DNA from: JAVKSL01 sp039583695
GTDB taxonomy: Bacteria; Actinomycetota; Acidimicrobiia; Acidimicrobiales; JAJPHD01
NCBI GenBank assembly: GCA_039583695.1
Contig: JAVKSL010000005.1
Coordinates: 1-64,000, forward strand
DNA: 64,000 nucleotides
Direction: 5' to 3'
Program-made: the position numbers and the translations under genes
Shown: positions 23,987 to 31,816 of the stretch, piece by piece
How positions within the stretch are numbered: position 1 is the first letter of the stretch
How the letters are laid out: each line of letters begins with the position of its first letter
Notes under the pieces: generated by a model
The model's database searches: none
What the model was told of the DNA's origin: nothing
The model's input: only the letters and a program-made list of their open reading frames with translations

Positions 23987-25102
23987 CCGAGTCGGTGTAA
24001 TGGCGGGCCATGTGGACGGTGGCCCATCCGAGTCGGGACTGCTTCTGTGCTTCCGAGATCACCGGGTCCAGCTCGGTGGACTGGAAATGCCTCAAAGAGT
24101 GCAGGTGGACGTCGCCCGCCACGCCGGCCCGGACTCGCATCGCAGCGAAGGCATGGCTCATCGAGTCGGGGTGGGCCGGCGAAGACTGGTCGGGTGTGGC
24201 CGAGAAGACGAAGCCGTCGGCACTGATTGCCACCTCGCAGGCGCTCGCCTGTGCCTCCCGCTCCGCGCGCAACTCGCGGAGCTGGTTCAAGGTGCCGGCG
24301 TCCACGGCCACCGCCCGAATGCTCGAGCGGTTCTTCGGGCCCTTTACGGACGCCCCTCCCTTGGTGGCCACGATGCTCTCATCGACCTGAACGCACCCCT
24401 TCTCCCAATCGACATTTGCCTAGCGAAGCGCGCAGACCTCGCCGCGGCGCATCCCGGTGGCGGCCACCATCCGGACGAAGGCACCCAACCGACGATCCTC
24501 GCGGCTCGCCTCTGCAAGCAGGGCATGTACCTCGTCGGCCGACGGCGCACGTATGGCCGGGCCAAGCTCGGACAGCTTCCAGTCCGGAAGCTCGGTGTCA
24601 GCCACGGGGTTGGGGAGGGCATTGCCGCTCCACTTCCGGGCAAGACGGCAGGACCGATGCAGCACGGCCCTGGTCTGGCGAACGCTGGCCTCGGACAGCC
24701 CCGCAGCTTTCAGCTCTCGGAAGTAACGCTCGATGTCGTACGGACCCAAGGTGGCGATCCGGCGCCGGCCGATCGAGTCGTGGATATGGACCTTCCATAT
24801 GCTCTCGTAGCGCCGGATCGTGCTGGGCGAGAGGTCGTCCCAACCATTGTCCCGCCACCCCTCGATGGCGTCATTGACGGTCGTGGTCGGACCCCAGGCT
24901 CGGGACTCCTCAGCCGGGACCACAGCCGGGGCTCGGTCCTGTTCGGCCACGAGCCGGGCCAGCTCCCGCTCCGCAGCCCGTCGAGTTCCATGGAACGAGG
25001 TGCTCCGATGTCGGACCTTGCCGTTGACGTCCCGTCCGACGTAAACGCGCAGCTCCCAGGCGTCGGTTCCGCGGTCGGCCGGCGCCGGATACTCCCTGCC
25101 AT
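23934..25102 (-). pseudogene. int: Tyrosine integrase with internal amber codon and 5' frameshift
   Basis: Two blocks of one gene lie in the same frame. The upstream block has the core-binding domain (SPSTIRRYESIWK, LGPYDIERYFRELK) and the first catalytic Arg (ATGMRRGEVCALR). It then meets TAG at 24422-24420, where relatives have Trp. The downstream block continues without a break and has H-x-x-R (LHSLRH) and the nucleophile region ARHYTDS. In addition, a typical start (MAGSIRRRP, ATG 25102, with gaggag ahead of it) is one frame off the following DRGTDAWELRVY, implying a frameshift near 25075-25085. Unless both are sequencing errors, no active integrase is made. Confidence 0.82.
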
Positions 25103-25212
25103 GGCACTCTCCTCGTCGTGTCCCAACACGGTTGTTGGGACATCTGTTGGGACAGAGTGTAGCCAAGAGGTGTGACACAGGGGTGTATCACCTCTCACCT
25201 GCACTTATCTAG

Positions 25213-25255
25213 TGGGCCGCCGGGGTCTCGAACCCCGCACCTTGGGATTAAAAGT
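25213..25255 (-). repeat. Right attachment repeat inside tRNA-Lys
   Basis: This 43-bp perfect copy of 6180-6222 covers the 3' part of the intact tRNA-Lys gene from the anticodon arm to the discriminator base. Integration of this element class restores the tRNA at the integrase-proximal end, as seen here. Confidence 0.88.
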
Positions 25256-25285
25256 CCCCTGCTCTACCCGATGAGCTAGCGGCCC
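25213..25285 (-). tRNA. tRNA-Lys (UUU)
   Basis: The 73-nt minus-strand sequence folds as a full cloverleaf. The 7-bp acceptor stem is GGGCCGC paired with GCGGCCC, a D-arm begins TAGCTCA, the anticodon loop is CUUUUAA (anticodon UUU), and the T-loop is GGTTCGAGACC. The discriminator is A and no CCA is encoded. Its 3' 43 bp form the attachment site of the 19-kb element. Confidence 0.93.
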
Positions 25286-25347
25286 GGCTCACCTAGCCTA
25301 CGGGTCCGCGGCCAACGGGCACCAAGAGGACGCTACCCTCGAAAGCT

Positions 25348-25563
25348 GTGTCCTACCACGAGCTGGAAGCCGAGCTCGCCGGAGTGGAGCGGGCCCTGGA
25401 GCGACTGGACGACGGCACGTACGGGCAGTGCGAAGCCTGCGGCGAGCTGATCGACGAGGCGGTGCTGGAATCAACGCCGACTGTCGCTCGTTGCGCCGAG
25501 CATCAGGGACACCCCGAGGCCCCGCCGCTGGCGCCCGCACAACAAAGGACGGCTGGCCTGTGA
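25348..25563 (+). CDS. DksA/TraR-type zinc-finger protein
   Basis: 71 residues from GTG 25348. A short helical coil (YHELEAELAGVERALERLDDG) is followed by the DksA/TraR zinc-finger region with CEACG and the later CAEH; the first pair is complete, and the second consists of a Cys and a His. The sequence DDGTYGQCEACGE is characteristic. Members bind RNA polymerase near the secondary channel or serve as small metal-binding proteins. The stop overlaps the ATG of the hydrolase gene (TGATG), so the two are coupled. Confidence 0.75.
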   Translation: MSYHELEAELAGVERALERLDDGTYGQCEACGELIDEAVLESTPTVARCAEHQGHPEAPPLAPAQQRTAGL

Positions 25564-26471
25564 TGCCCCTGAAAGTCAACGTTGCCATGCGGGCCGTCAG
25601 GGGCTGGAGCAAGCGACACTTGGCGGCTCCCAGCTATGAGCGGGGCGAGCGCATGTCGATTCTGTCAGACGATGGTACCCGCCTGTCGGTGACCCGCCTC
25701 GAAGGGCCGGCATCGGCGCCCCTCACCATCGTGCTGATTCACGGCTTTCTCAACTGGTCACGCTCCCCGGCTGTGCATCGCTTTGCGGAGCGCCTTGCGA
25801 GGGAGGTGCACGTGGTCGTTCCGGACCTTCGTGGTCACGGGCGCTCTGGCGGGCGCTGCACCATGGGCCGAAGCGAGCCGCGCGATGTCGAAGCTGCGGT
25901 CAGCGCCGCGAGACCTGGCCTGCCGGTGGTGACCGTGGGGACAAGCCTCGGCGGCGCAGCCGTGATGCTTCATGCCGGTACCTATGGCGGAGTTGCGGGA
26001 GCAGTGTCGATCAGTGGTCCGGCCTGGTGGGGAACACCTGAAAGACCCGGAGCCAAGCGCTTGGCGGCTTGGGTGGAAACCCCGTTGGGTCGGGGGGTGC
26101 TGGCCGGTCTGCTTGGAACCAGGGTCGACACGTGCATAGCTGGAGCCCAGGGGTCTCGGGAGGTTGTCTCAGCGATAGCGCCGGCCTTCACCCTCGTGGT
26201 CCATGACCCAGATGACAGCTACTTTGGTCCGGAGCATCCGCTGCAGGTGATGGACTGGGCGCTGGCTCCCAAGGAGGCTTGGTGGATCTCCGGAGCGGGT
26301 CATGGCAACGACCTGCTCACTGAGTCCCTTGCTGACCGGCTGCTCGCCGCCGTTCGGGCAAAGGTTACTGCGGCTCCTGACGCCCGCGCGCCGGGCATGA
26401 AGGGGGGCATCGATTACGTGGCGGCTGGCACCGGGGCCTTTGGCACTGAGCTACAAGAGCGCACACCCTAG
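25563..26471 (+). CDS. Alpha/beta hydrolase
   Basis: 302 residues from ATG 25563, which overlaps the preceding stop; a longer in-frame start upstream would overlap the zinc-finger gene and is not supported. Alpha/beta-hydrolase features are the oxyanion motif LIHGF (58-62), VVPDLRGHGRS (85-95), the nucleophile elbow GTSLGG (S128) and the catalytic His in SGAGHGND (about 246). There is no signal peptide, so it is cytosolic. The substrate is unknown. Confidence 0.8.
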   Translation: MPLKVNVAMRAVRGWSKRHLAAPSYERGERMSILSDDGTRLSVTRLEGPASAPLTIVLIHGFLNWSRSPAVHRFAERLAREVHVVVPDLRGHGRSGGRCTMGRSEPRDVEAAVSAARPGLPVVTVGTSLGGAAVMLHAGTYGGVAGAVSISGPAWWGTPERPGAKRLAAWVETPLGRGVLAGLLGTRVDTCIAGAQGSREVVSAIAPAFTLVVHDPDDSYFGPEHPLQVMDWALAPKEAWWISGAGHGNDLLTESLADRLLAAVRAKVTAAPDARAPGMKGGIDYVAAGTGAFGTELQERTP

Positions 26472-26501
26472 CGACATGAAAGGCTCGGGGCCCTCAGAGG
26501 A

Positions 26502-26981
26502 CTAATCCAGGTCGGCTTCCGCGCCAACGGCCAAGAGGTAACCACGCGCCCGCTCGGCCTTGGGGTAACGGCCCACCAGCGCCCAGAACGAATCGTCGTG
26601 CGCGGGCACGCACAGGTGAGCCAGCTCGTGAACTATCACATAATCGAGCACCCAGGTCGGCATGGTCGCAAGGCGAGAGGAGATCCGGATCGAGCCGTCG
26701 CGCGGGGTGCACGAGCCCCAGCGAAGCTCCTGGTTGTCCACCCAGCGAATGGAGCTGGGCCTGGGCAGGCCGTGACGGGTAGCCAGGGCTGAGGCTCGAG
26801 GAGCGAGGGGAACCTCGGCAGCGCTGGCCCGACGCTCCATCCGCTCCGACATCCTGGCTACCCAGTGGGTCTCCTCGGCCTTGCTCATCGTTGCCGGAAT
26901 GCTCACCTGCAGGACGCCCCCGACCTTACGCGCTGAGACCGTGCGCTCGCGTCGGGCACTGCGGACGACCTCGACTCTCAT
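26502..26981 (-). CDS. YgjP-type (DUF45) zinc metallopeptidase
   Basis: 159 residues. The zinc motif is H118-E119-x-x-H122 (VHELAHL), with a third ligand at H128 (PAHDDSFW). Upstream, RWGSCTPRDGSIRIS (about 87-101) is the signature of the YgjP/M48-like family associated with type I restriction and with general proteolysis. The N-terminal 60 residues are basic. It converges on the alpha/beta hydrolase gene and is divergent from the MoaD-like gene. Confidence 0.82.
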   Translation of the reverse strand: MRVEVVRSARRERTVSARKVGGVLQVSIPATMSKAEETHWVARMSERMERRASAAEVPLAPRASALATRHGLPRPSSIRWVDNQELRWGSCTPRDGSIRISSRLATMPTWVLDYVIVHELAHLCVPAHDDSFWALVGRYPKAERARGYLLAVGAEADLD

Positions 26982-27003
26982 GAGCCCAAGCTATCGTTTG
27001 GGT

Positions 27004-27246
27004 GTGACAGTCCTCCGGCTTTTCGCCTCGGCCCGCGAAGCAGCGGGCACCGCCAGCGCAGACATCGATGGCACCACAGTCGGCGCCGTGCTCGCTCAAG
27101 CCGTGGCCCGCTACGGCGAGGGCTTTGCCAGGGTCCTCGCCGGTAGCAGGGTGTGGGTGAATGGCGAGCCCGCCGACGAGGCCAGGGCGCTGGCCGAGGG
27201 CGACGAGGTCGCTGTCCTTCCCCCCGTGTCGGGAGGCTGCTCCTGA
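27004..27246 (+). CDS. MoaD/ThiS-family sulfur-carrier-like protein
   Basis: 80 residues with the beta-grasp pattern LRLFASAREAAGT at the start and VAVLPPVSGGCS at the end. MoaD carries sulfur as a thiocarboxylate on a C-terminal Gly-Gly. Here GG is followed by Cys-Ser, so the tail would need trimming or the protein works differently. Start is GTG 27004. No moaE or moeB gene is in the window. Ubiquitin-like proteins with residues beyond GG are known in actinobacteria, often processed by a metalloprotease; the adjacent divergent peptidase is worth noting. Confidence 0.7.
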   Translation: MTVLRLFASAREAAGTASADIDGTTVGAVLAQAVARYGEGFARVLAGSRVWVNGEPADEARALAEGDEVAVLPPVSGGCS

Positions 27247-27250
27247 GCGA

Positions 27251-27670
27251 TCAGGCCCTCTTGGTCTCCCAGAAGATCTTGTCGATCACGGCGATCTGGT
27301 CAAGGAGCTCCTGACCGACGGCGGGATCGGTTGAAGCCTTGGCAGCGCCGGCGGCCTTGGTCGCCTTCCAGAACAAGTCGTGCAGCTCGGGGTGCTTCTC
27401 GAGGTGCGGCGGCTTGAAGTAGTCGGTCCACAGCACCCACAGGTGGTGCTTGACCAATTCGGCCCGCTGCTCTTTGATCTGTACGGCACGGGTCTTGAAG
27501 ATGTCGTCGGTGGAGGCATTGAACTTCTCCATCATGGCTTTCACTGACTCGGCCTCGATCCGTGCCTGAGCTGGGTCGTATACCCCGCACGGCAGGTCAC
27601 AGTGGGCGTGGACAGCGACGGGAGGGCTCAGGCGGTCAGCCAGGGAAAGTAGGCGGGTCACCGTTCGCAT
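27251..27670 (-). CDS. sodN: Nickel superoxide dismutase
   Basis: 139 residues. After a 22-residue pro-peptide comes the nickel hook HCDLPCGVYDP (H23, C24, D25, C28). Cleavage before H23 gives a mature 117-residue four-helix protein, the normal length. It dismutates superoxide in the cytoplasm as a hexamer. ATG 27670 is preceded by aaaggag. It is divergent from the peptidase that removes the pro-peptide, with only 44 bp between the two starts, so the promoters must be closely packed. Confidence 0.95.
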   Translation of the reverse strand: MRTVTRLLSLADRLSPPVAVHAHCDLPCGVYDPAQARIEAESVKAMMEKFNASTDDIFKTRAVQIKEQRAELVKHHLWVLWTDYFKPPHLEKHPELHDLFWKATKAAGAAKASTDPAVGQELLDQIAVIDKIFWETKRA

Positions 27671-27714
27671 GCTCGTGCTCCTTTTGGTAGGTCGCTTGAC
27701 GCAGCAACCCTAAT

Positions 27715-28116
27715 GTGGCGGGGGTGGGTTGCGTGTTGCGCACGGCTGGGGCCCTGGCAGTCCTCGCCTGGCTGGTGGCAGGGCCAAGGCGGGTGGAGGT
27801 GTGGGGTGACAGCATGGTACCGACCCTCCACGCAGGCGACAGGGCGGTGGCGTTGCGACCCTGGAAGGTCCGGCCCGGCGACCTTGTGGTGCTGGACGAT
27901 CCCCGCCAGCCCTCTCGCACCCTGGTGAAACGCGCCCAATGGCTTGGCTGGCAGTCAGCCTTGCGCCAGGTTGTGTGGGTCGAGGGTGACAACGCTATAG
28001 CGAGCACCGACAGTCGAGATTTTGGGCTCGTCCCCCGCCGCCAGCTGCGAGGTGTGCTGGTGTGGATCTATGATCCACCGAAGCGTTCCGGGCGAGCAGC
28101 GCTGCGCCCCCGATAG
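27715..28116 (+). CDS. sodX: Ni-SOD maturation peptidase (SodX, S26 family)
   Basis: 133 residues with a short hydrophobic N-terminus (about 8-24). The signal-peptidase motif VWGDSMVPTL follows with nucleophile S33, then the lysine general base near K72 (TLVKRAQWLG). A later GDNAIASTDSRDFGLVP box is typical of S26 peptidases. Small S26 peptidases next to sodN remove its pro-peptide and expose the His-Cys nickel hook. The GTG start at 27715 is chosen by fit; a GTG at 27721 is also possible. Confidence 0.85.
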   Translation: MAGVGCVLRTAGALAVLAWLVAGPRRVEVWGDSMVPTLHAGDRAVALRPWKVRPGDLVVLDDPRQPSRTLVKRAQWLGWQSALRQVVWVEGDNAIASTDSRDFGLVPRRQLRGVLVWIYDPPKRSGRAALRPR

Positions 28117-28128
28117 GGTGGGCGGGCA

Positions 28129-29388
28129 ATGCGACGCCTGGCCGTCCTGTCCTTCCATACCTCGCCACTGGGTCAACCGGGCACCGGTGACGCGGGTGGC
28201 ATGAATGTCTACGTGCTGCAGCTCTCGACCGCCCTGGCGAGGGCCGGGGTGGCTTGTGACGTATACACAAGGGCGGCCGACGCCGCAGTGCCCGCAATCG
28301 TCAACGTGGAGCCAGGACTGAGAGTCCACCACATTCCGGCCGGGCCGCTCGCCCCGGTGCCCAAGGAGCGCCTTATCTCCCACGTCGATGAGTTCACCGA
28401 GGGGGTGCTTGCCCGAGTCGAGTGCTGCGCAACCCAGGACGACGACGCTTGCCCAGATGCCATTCACGCCAACTACTGGCTGTCGGGTCTGGCGGGCCAC
28501 CGCATCAAGCATGAGTTGGGGCTACCCTTGGTGTCCACGTTCCACACGCTTGATCGGGTAAAGGCCGAGGCCAGCCCGGAGGAGGTGGTGGCGGCCGAGC
28601 CTGCCCGGCGGGCCGAGGCCGAGGCAGCCATCATTGCCTGCTCGGACGCCGTGCTCGCCTCTTGCTCGGTGGAGGCCGAGCAGATCAAGTCTCTCTATGG
28701 CGCCGACCCGGCTCGAATCGAGATCGTGCATCTGGGTGTGGATCACGCTCTGTTCTCTCCGGGAGACCGGGCTCAGGCACGTCGAGCCCTTGGCTTGCCG
28801 ACCAAAGGTCCCCTGCTGGCTTTCGTCGGACGGATCCAGCCTCTCAAGGGGGCGGACGTGGCGATCCGGGCTCTGGGAATGCTTCACAGGCGAGGATTGC
28901 CGACCTCCAGCCTGGTCATCATCGGCGGCCCTAGCGGTCCGCTCGGGGTCCAGGAGCTGCATCGGCTTCATCACACCGTGGACACCCTGGGCCTGGACGC
29001 CTGGGTTCGTTTCGTGGCGCCCCAACCCCACGAGCTGTTGTCGAGCTTCTACCGGGCCGCTGACCTATGTCTCGTGCCCAGCAGGTCGGAGTCCTTTGGG
29101 CTGGTGGCCCTCGAGGCAGCAGCGTGCGGGACACCGGTGATAGCAGCCGCGGTAGGTGGGCTGACGAGCCTGGTCGAAGATTCCATCACCGGCTACCTGA
29201 TCGAAGAGCGCGACCCTGTGGCGTATGCGGACAAGGCCGGGAAGATCCTGGGTGACCCCGACCTGGCAAGTGCCCTCGCGGTCGCCGCCGCGGCGAGCTC
29301 GCGCTCGTACACCTGGTCAGTTGCTGCTGCCCGGCTTCGTGCGATCTACGAGCGTCTCACGGCTCGCGATCTGGTGGAATGCGGCTAA
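28129..29388 (+). CDS. mshA: D-inositol-3-phosphate glycosyltransferase (mycothiol biosynthesis)
   Basis: 419-residue GT-B glycosyltransferase of the MshA type. It transfers GlcNAc from UDP-GlcNAc to inositol-3-phosphate, the first step of mycothiol synthesis. Characteristic parts are the N-terminal SFHTSPLGQPGTGDAGGMNVY (residues 8-28), HANYWLSG, TFHTLDRVK, VHLGVDHALFSPG, the donor-site FVGRIQPLKG and the E-x7-E region SRSESFGLVALEA. It follows sodX by 12 bp. The 3' end overlaps the next ORF. Mycothiol restricts the host to actinobacteria. Confidence 0.88.
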   Translation: MRRLAVLSFHTSPLGQPGTGDAGGMNVYVLQLSTALARAGVACDVYTRAADAAVPAIVNVEPGLRVHHIPAGPLAPVPKERLISHVDEFTEGVLARVECCATQDDDACPDAIHANYWLSGLAGHRIKHELGLPLVSTFHTLDRVKAEASPEEVVAAEPARRAEAEAAIIACSDAVLASCSVEAEQIKSLYGADPARIEIVHLGVDHALFSPGDRAQARRALGLPTKGPLLAFVGRIQPLKGADVAIRALGMLHRRGLPTSSLVIIGGPSGPLGVQELHRLHHTVDTLGLDAWVRFVAPQPHELLSSFYRAADLCLVPSRSESFGLVALEAAACGTPVIAAAVGGLTSLVEDSITGYLIEERDPVAYADKAGKILGDPDLASALAVAAAASSRSYTWSVAAARLRAIYERLTARDLVECG

Positions 29389-30995
29389 TAACCGCTCGGA
29401 GGAGACTGTCATTTGCTCGAACTGGGCTGAGGCGCTATGGTCGCAGACAGGTCGGCCCGAGGGGCGGAGCAGGTTCCCGTTCGGGGAAGTGCGGGCCCCT
29501 GGGAGGTTCCTCGGGCCGAGCGTCTCTGGTCCTGTGCATCGGCCTGGGTAGCCTGTGCGCAGCGCTCGTCGGCACGCCAGCGGCCCCGCCCCGCGCAGCG
29601 CTCGCTGGCACGCCAGCGGCCCCACCCCCCGCCTCAGGCTCCCTGCCCTGCTCGGGGCCCACACCGGTGGGAGCGGCCAAGGGCGTGGAGATAGCCGATC
29701 CCAGCTGCGAGTACGACTATGTCACCAATACCTATGACGGCTCGTTCGCCCCGCTTCTCAGCTCGGCCGGCAAGGCCATCTCCACCACGTATGTAGGCGT
29801 TAGCGCGCAGGCCGCCTACCGCATCGAGGTCCCCAATGATTGGAACGGAAAGCTGGTGCTGTACGCGCACCCCTACCAGGGCCTTGGCAATGTGGTCTGG
29901 GTAAGCAGCCCGCAGCTGCGCTCCTGGTTCGTCGCCCACGGGTTCGCCTGGGCGGCCTCCAGCTTTGGAGCCAACGGATACAACGTGGGCCAGGGAGTCA
30001 CCGACACCTTCGACCTCCTCAAGGTGTTCGCCGCCCGGACTCACCGTGCTCCCAAGTCGATCTACCTCGACGGCGAGTCGATGGGCGGCCAGGTGACGTC
30101 GGTGGCAGCCGAAGAACACAAAGGCATCTTTGCGGGGGTGATGGATGCCTGCGCGCCCATCGGCGCCAGCGCGCTGTCCGACTACTACCTCGGGGTGAAC
30201 GCAACGGCCGCAGCCCTCACCAAGACCGGGATCAGCTTTCCGGCCCAGCCCTCGATCGCCTCAGCGCTCCAGTACGTGGCCAGCGTCACGACGCGGGTGC
30301 TGCCCAAGCTGGGAACCGGGTTTCTTGGCGCGGACGGACTCGATCTGAGCGCTGCGGGGAAGCGGTGGGAGACAGTGGTCAGCTACCTGAGCGGCGGTCC
30401 CCGCCCCGGTTTCACGGCCGCCTTGGCCTACTGGAACAGTGTCAGCTACGGTCCGCTGGCTGGTATGCCCACCCTGTTCGCCCTTTATCCGGGTCTTGAC
30501 GGAGGCACTTTCGGGTTCGCTCCGGGCAACGTGACGACCAACCTTGGGGTCGTGTACCACGCTGACAGCTCGTCGGTTGCCACGGCTGCCGATCGAGCGC
30601 TCAACGCGGAGGTGCTCCGCGTGAGGGCGACGACCCCGAGCGTGCCCGGTGTCCCAGCGGTTCATGGGGATCCCGGCATCCCAGTCCTCGTCTTGTATGG
30701 CATCGGGGACCTATTCGTCCCGCTGTCGACGGGCCAAGCCTACGCGCAGGCCATGGCGGCGCACGGAGAGTCCGGTCTTTTTGCCGCCCGGGCAATAAGA
30801 GATGTGAGGCACTGCCACTTCTCTACAGCGGAACTCTCCCAGGGGTTCTCCGCCCTGGTGAGCTGGGTCCTAACCGGAGTGCGGCCGGCGAGCGATGACA
30901 TTACCAACCCGAAGGTCGTGGACAGTCCCACCTTCGGCTGTCACTTCACCGATGGCGCACATCCGCTGTTCCAGGGTCCGCCTTGTCCGAAGTAG
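29379..30995 (+). CDS. Secreted alpha/beta hydrolase with tandem repeat in the leader
   Basis: 538 residues. A long basic N-terminus (about 45 residues) precedes a hydrophobic segment (ASLVLCIGLGSLCAALVG), which looks like a signal peptide or anchor. A 12-residue unit (AALVGTPAAPPR, AALAGTPAAPPP) is then repeated from a 36-bp tandem duplication at 29557-29628. The mature domain has an alpha/beta-hydrolase pattern: YAHPYQGLG, the nucleophile elbow DGESMGGQ (S near 233), VLVLYGIGDLFVP (acid) and VRHCHFS (His). The overall look is of extracellular esterases of the tannase/feruloyl-esterase sort. The start overlaps mshA, and a start closer to the signal peptide is possible. Confidence 0.65.
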   Translation: MRLITARRRLSFARTGLRRYGRRQVGPRGGAGSRSGKCGPLGGSSGRASLVLCIGLGSLCAALVGTPAAPPRAALAGTPAAPPPASGSLPCSGPTPVGAAKGVEIADPSCEYDYVTNTYDGSFAPLLSSAGKAISTTYVGVSAQAAYRIEVPNDWNGKLVLYAHPYQGLGNVVWVSSPQLRSWFVAHGFAWAASSFGANGYNVGQGVTDTFDLLKVFAARTHRAPKSIYLDGESMGGQVTSVAAEEHKGIFAGVMDACAPIGASALSDYYLGVNATAAALTKTGISFPAQPSIASALQYVASVTTRVLPKLGTGFLGADGLDLSAAGKRWETVVSYLSGGPRPGFTAALAYWNSVSYGPLAGMPTLFALYPGLDGGTFGFAPGNVTTNLGVVYHADSSSVATAADRALNAEVLRVRATTPSVPGVPAVHGDPGIPVLVLYGIGDLFVPLSTGQAYAQAMAAHGESGLFAARAIRDVRHCHFSTAELSQGFSALVSWVLTGVRPASDDITNPKVVDSPTFGCHFTDGAHPLFQGPPCPK

Positions 30996-31006
30996 CGTCT
31001 GGTGTT

Positions 31007-31816
31007 GTGAGCCGAGCCAAGCTGATGATCCTCGGAGGAGGCAAGATGGGTGAGGCCTTGGCGCGGGGCCTGCTCTGTGCTGGGTGGGGAAGGCCGGCAG
31101 ACCTGGCGGTGGTCGAGCCCAGCGAGCAGCGCCTGGCAGAGCTGGCTGAGGCCCACCCGGGGCTCTGCCTGACCACGATCGCAGTGCCCGCCGATGGAGC
31201 GGTGCTGGCGGTCAAGCCCGGAGACGTCGAGTCAGCGTGTCGATCACTTGACGGCATTGGCGTGCCCAGGTGCTTGTCCATCGCGGCTGGGGTCACCCTG
31301 GCGAGTCTCCAAGGCTGGCTGGGGCCGGACGTCGCGGTGCTGCGGGCGATGCCCAATACGCCTGCGCTGGTGGGAGCGGCTGCAACGGCGCTGTCGGCCG
31401 GTGAGGGCTCCAGCGAGGACGACGTTGCGTGGGCATCGGACATCCTGGGGGCGGTGGGCACGGTGGTCCAGCTCTCCGAGCGCAGCCTTGACGCGGTGAC
31501 CGGCTTGTCTGGCTCGGGGCCGGCCTATTTGTTCCTGGTGGCCGAAGCGCTCATCGATGCCGGGATCCTGGCCGGGCTCACCCAGGAGGTGAGCGCTTCC
31601 CTGGTCGTCCAGACAATGCTGGGCGCTGGCAAGCTGCTGGCGGAGTCGGGCGAGCCTCCGGCGCGCCTGAGGGCCGCGGTGACCTCGCCTGGTGGGACAA
31701 CGGCGGCCGGCCTGCGGGTTCTGGAGGCCGCAGCAACCAGAGCAGCCTTCATCGATGCGGTGGCGGCAGCAACCGCGCGCTCCGCCGAGCTGGGTCGGCC
31801 GGCGCCAAGCGCGTAG
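31007..31816 (+). CDS. proC: Pyrroline-5-carboxylate reductase
   Basis: 269 residues from GTG 31007. NAD(P)-binding start LMILGGGKMGEALARG (residues 5-20), then AVKPGDVESAC, LRAMPNTPALVG and the family signature region LSGSGPAYLFLVAEALIDAG through LRAAVTSPGGTTAAGL. It catalyses the last step of proline synthesis. The 3' end overlaps the convergent methyltransferase frame by about 68 bp, in that protein's low-complexity tail. Confidence 0.92.
   Translation: MSRAKLMILGGGKMGEALARGLLCAGWGRPADLAVVEPSEQRLAELAEAHPGLCLTTIAVPADGAVLAVKPGDVESACRSLDGIGVPRCLSIAAGVTLASLQGWLGPDVAVLRAMPNTPALVGAAATALSAGEGSSEDDVAWASDILGAVGTVVQLSERSLDAVTGLSGSGPAYLFLVAEALIDAGILAGLTQEVSASLVVQTMLGAGKLLAESGEPPARLRAAVTSPGGTTAAGLRVLEAAATRAAFIDAVAAATARSAELGRPAPSA

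Larger units (their letters stand above)
6180..25255. mobile_element. AICE/pSAM2-type integrated element in tRNA-Lys
   Basis: A 43-bp perfect direct repeat (6180-6222 and 25213-25255) brackets about 19.03 kb. The right copy is the 3' part of an intact tRNA-Lys(UUU) and the left copy is an orphan tRNA 3' end, the signature of tRNA-targeted integration. Next to the tRNA is the module typical of actinomycete integrative and conjugative elements: XRE regulator, Nudix protein, small conserved ORFs, FtsK/TraB-like translocase, RepSA-like rolling-circle initiator, excisionase and tyrosine integrase. The left 12 kb is defence cargo (TIR operon, helicase-nuclease, type III-like R-M, Clp-fold protease). 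The integrase is broken, so the element is probably fixed. Confidence 0.85.

Noticed and set aside
25103..25178. Upstream start for the integrase at 25178
   Set aside because: The residues from that start look unlike the family, while MAGSIRRRP at 25102 with a good ribosome site does; a frameshift explains the mismatch better.
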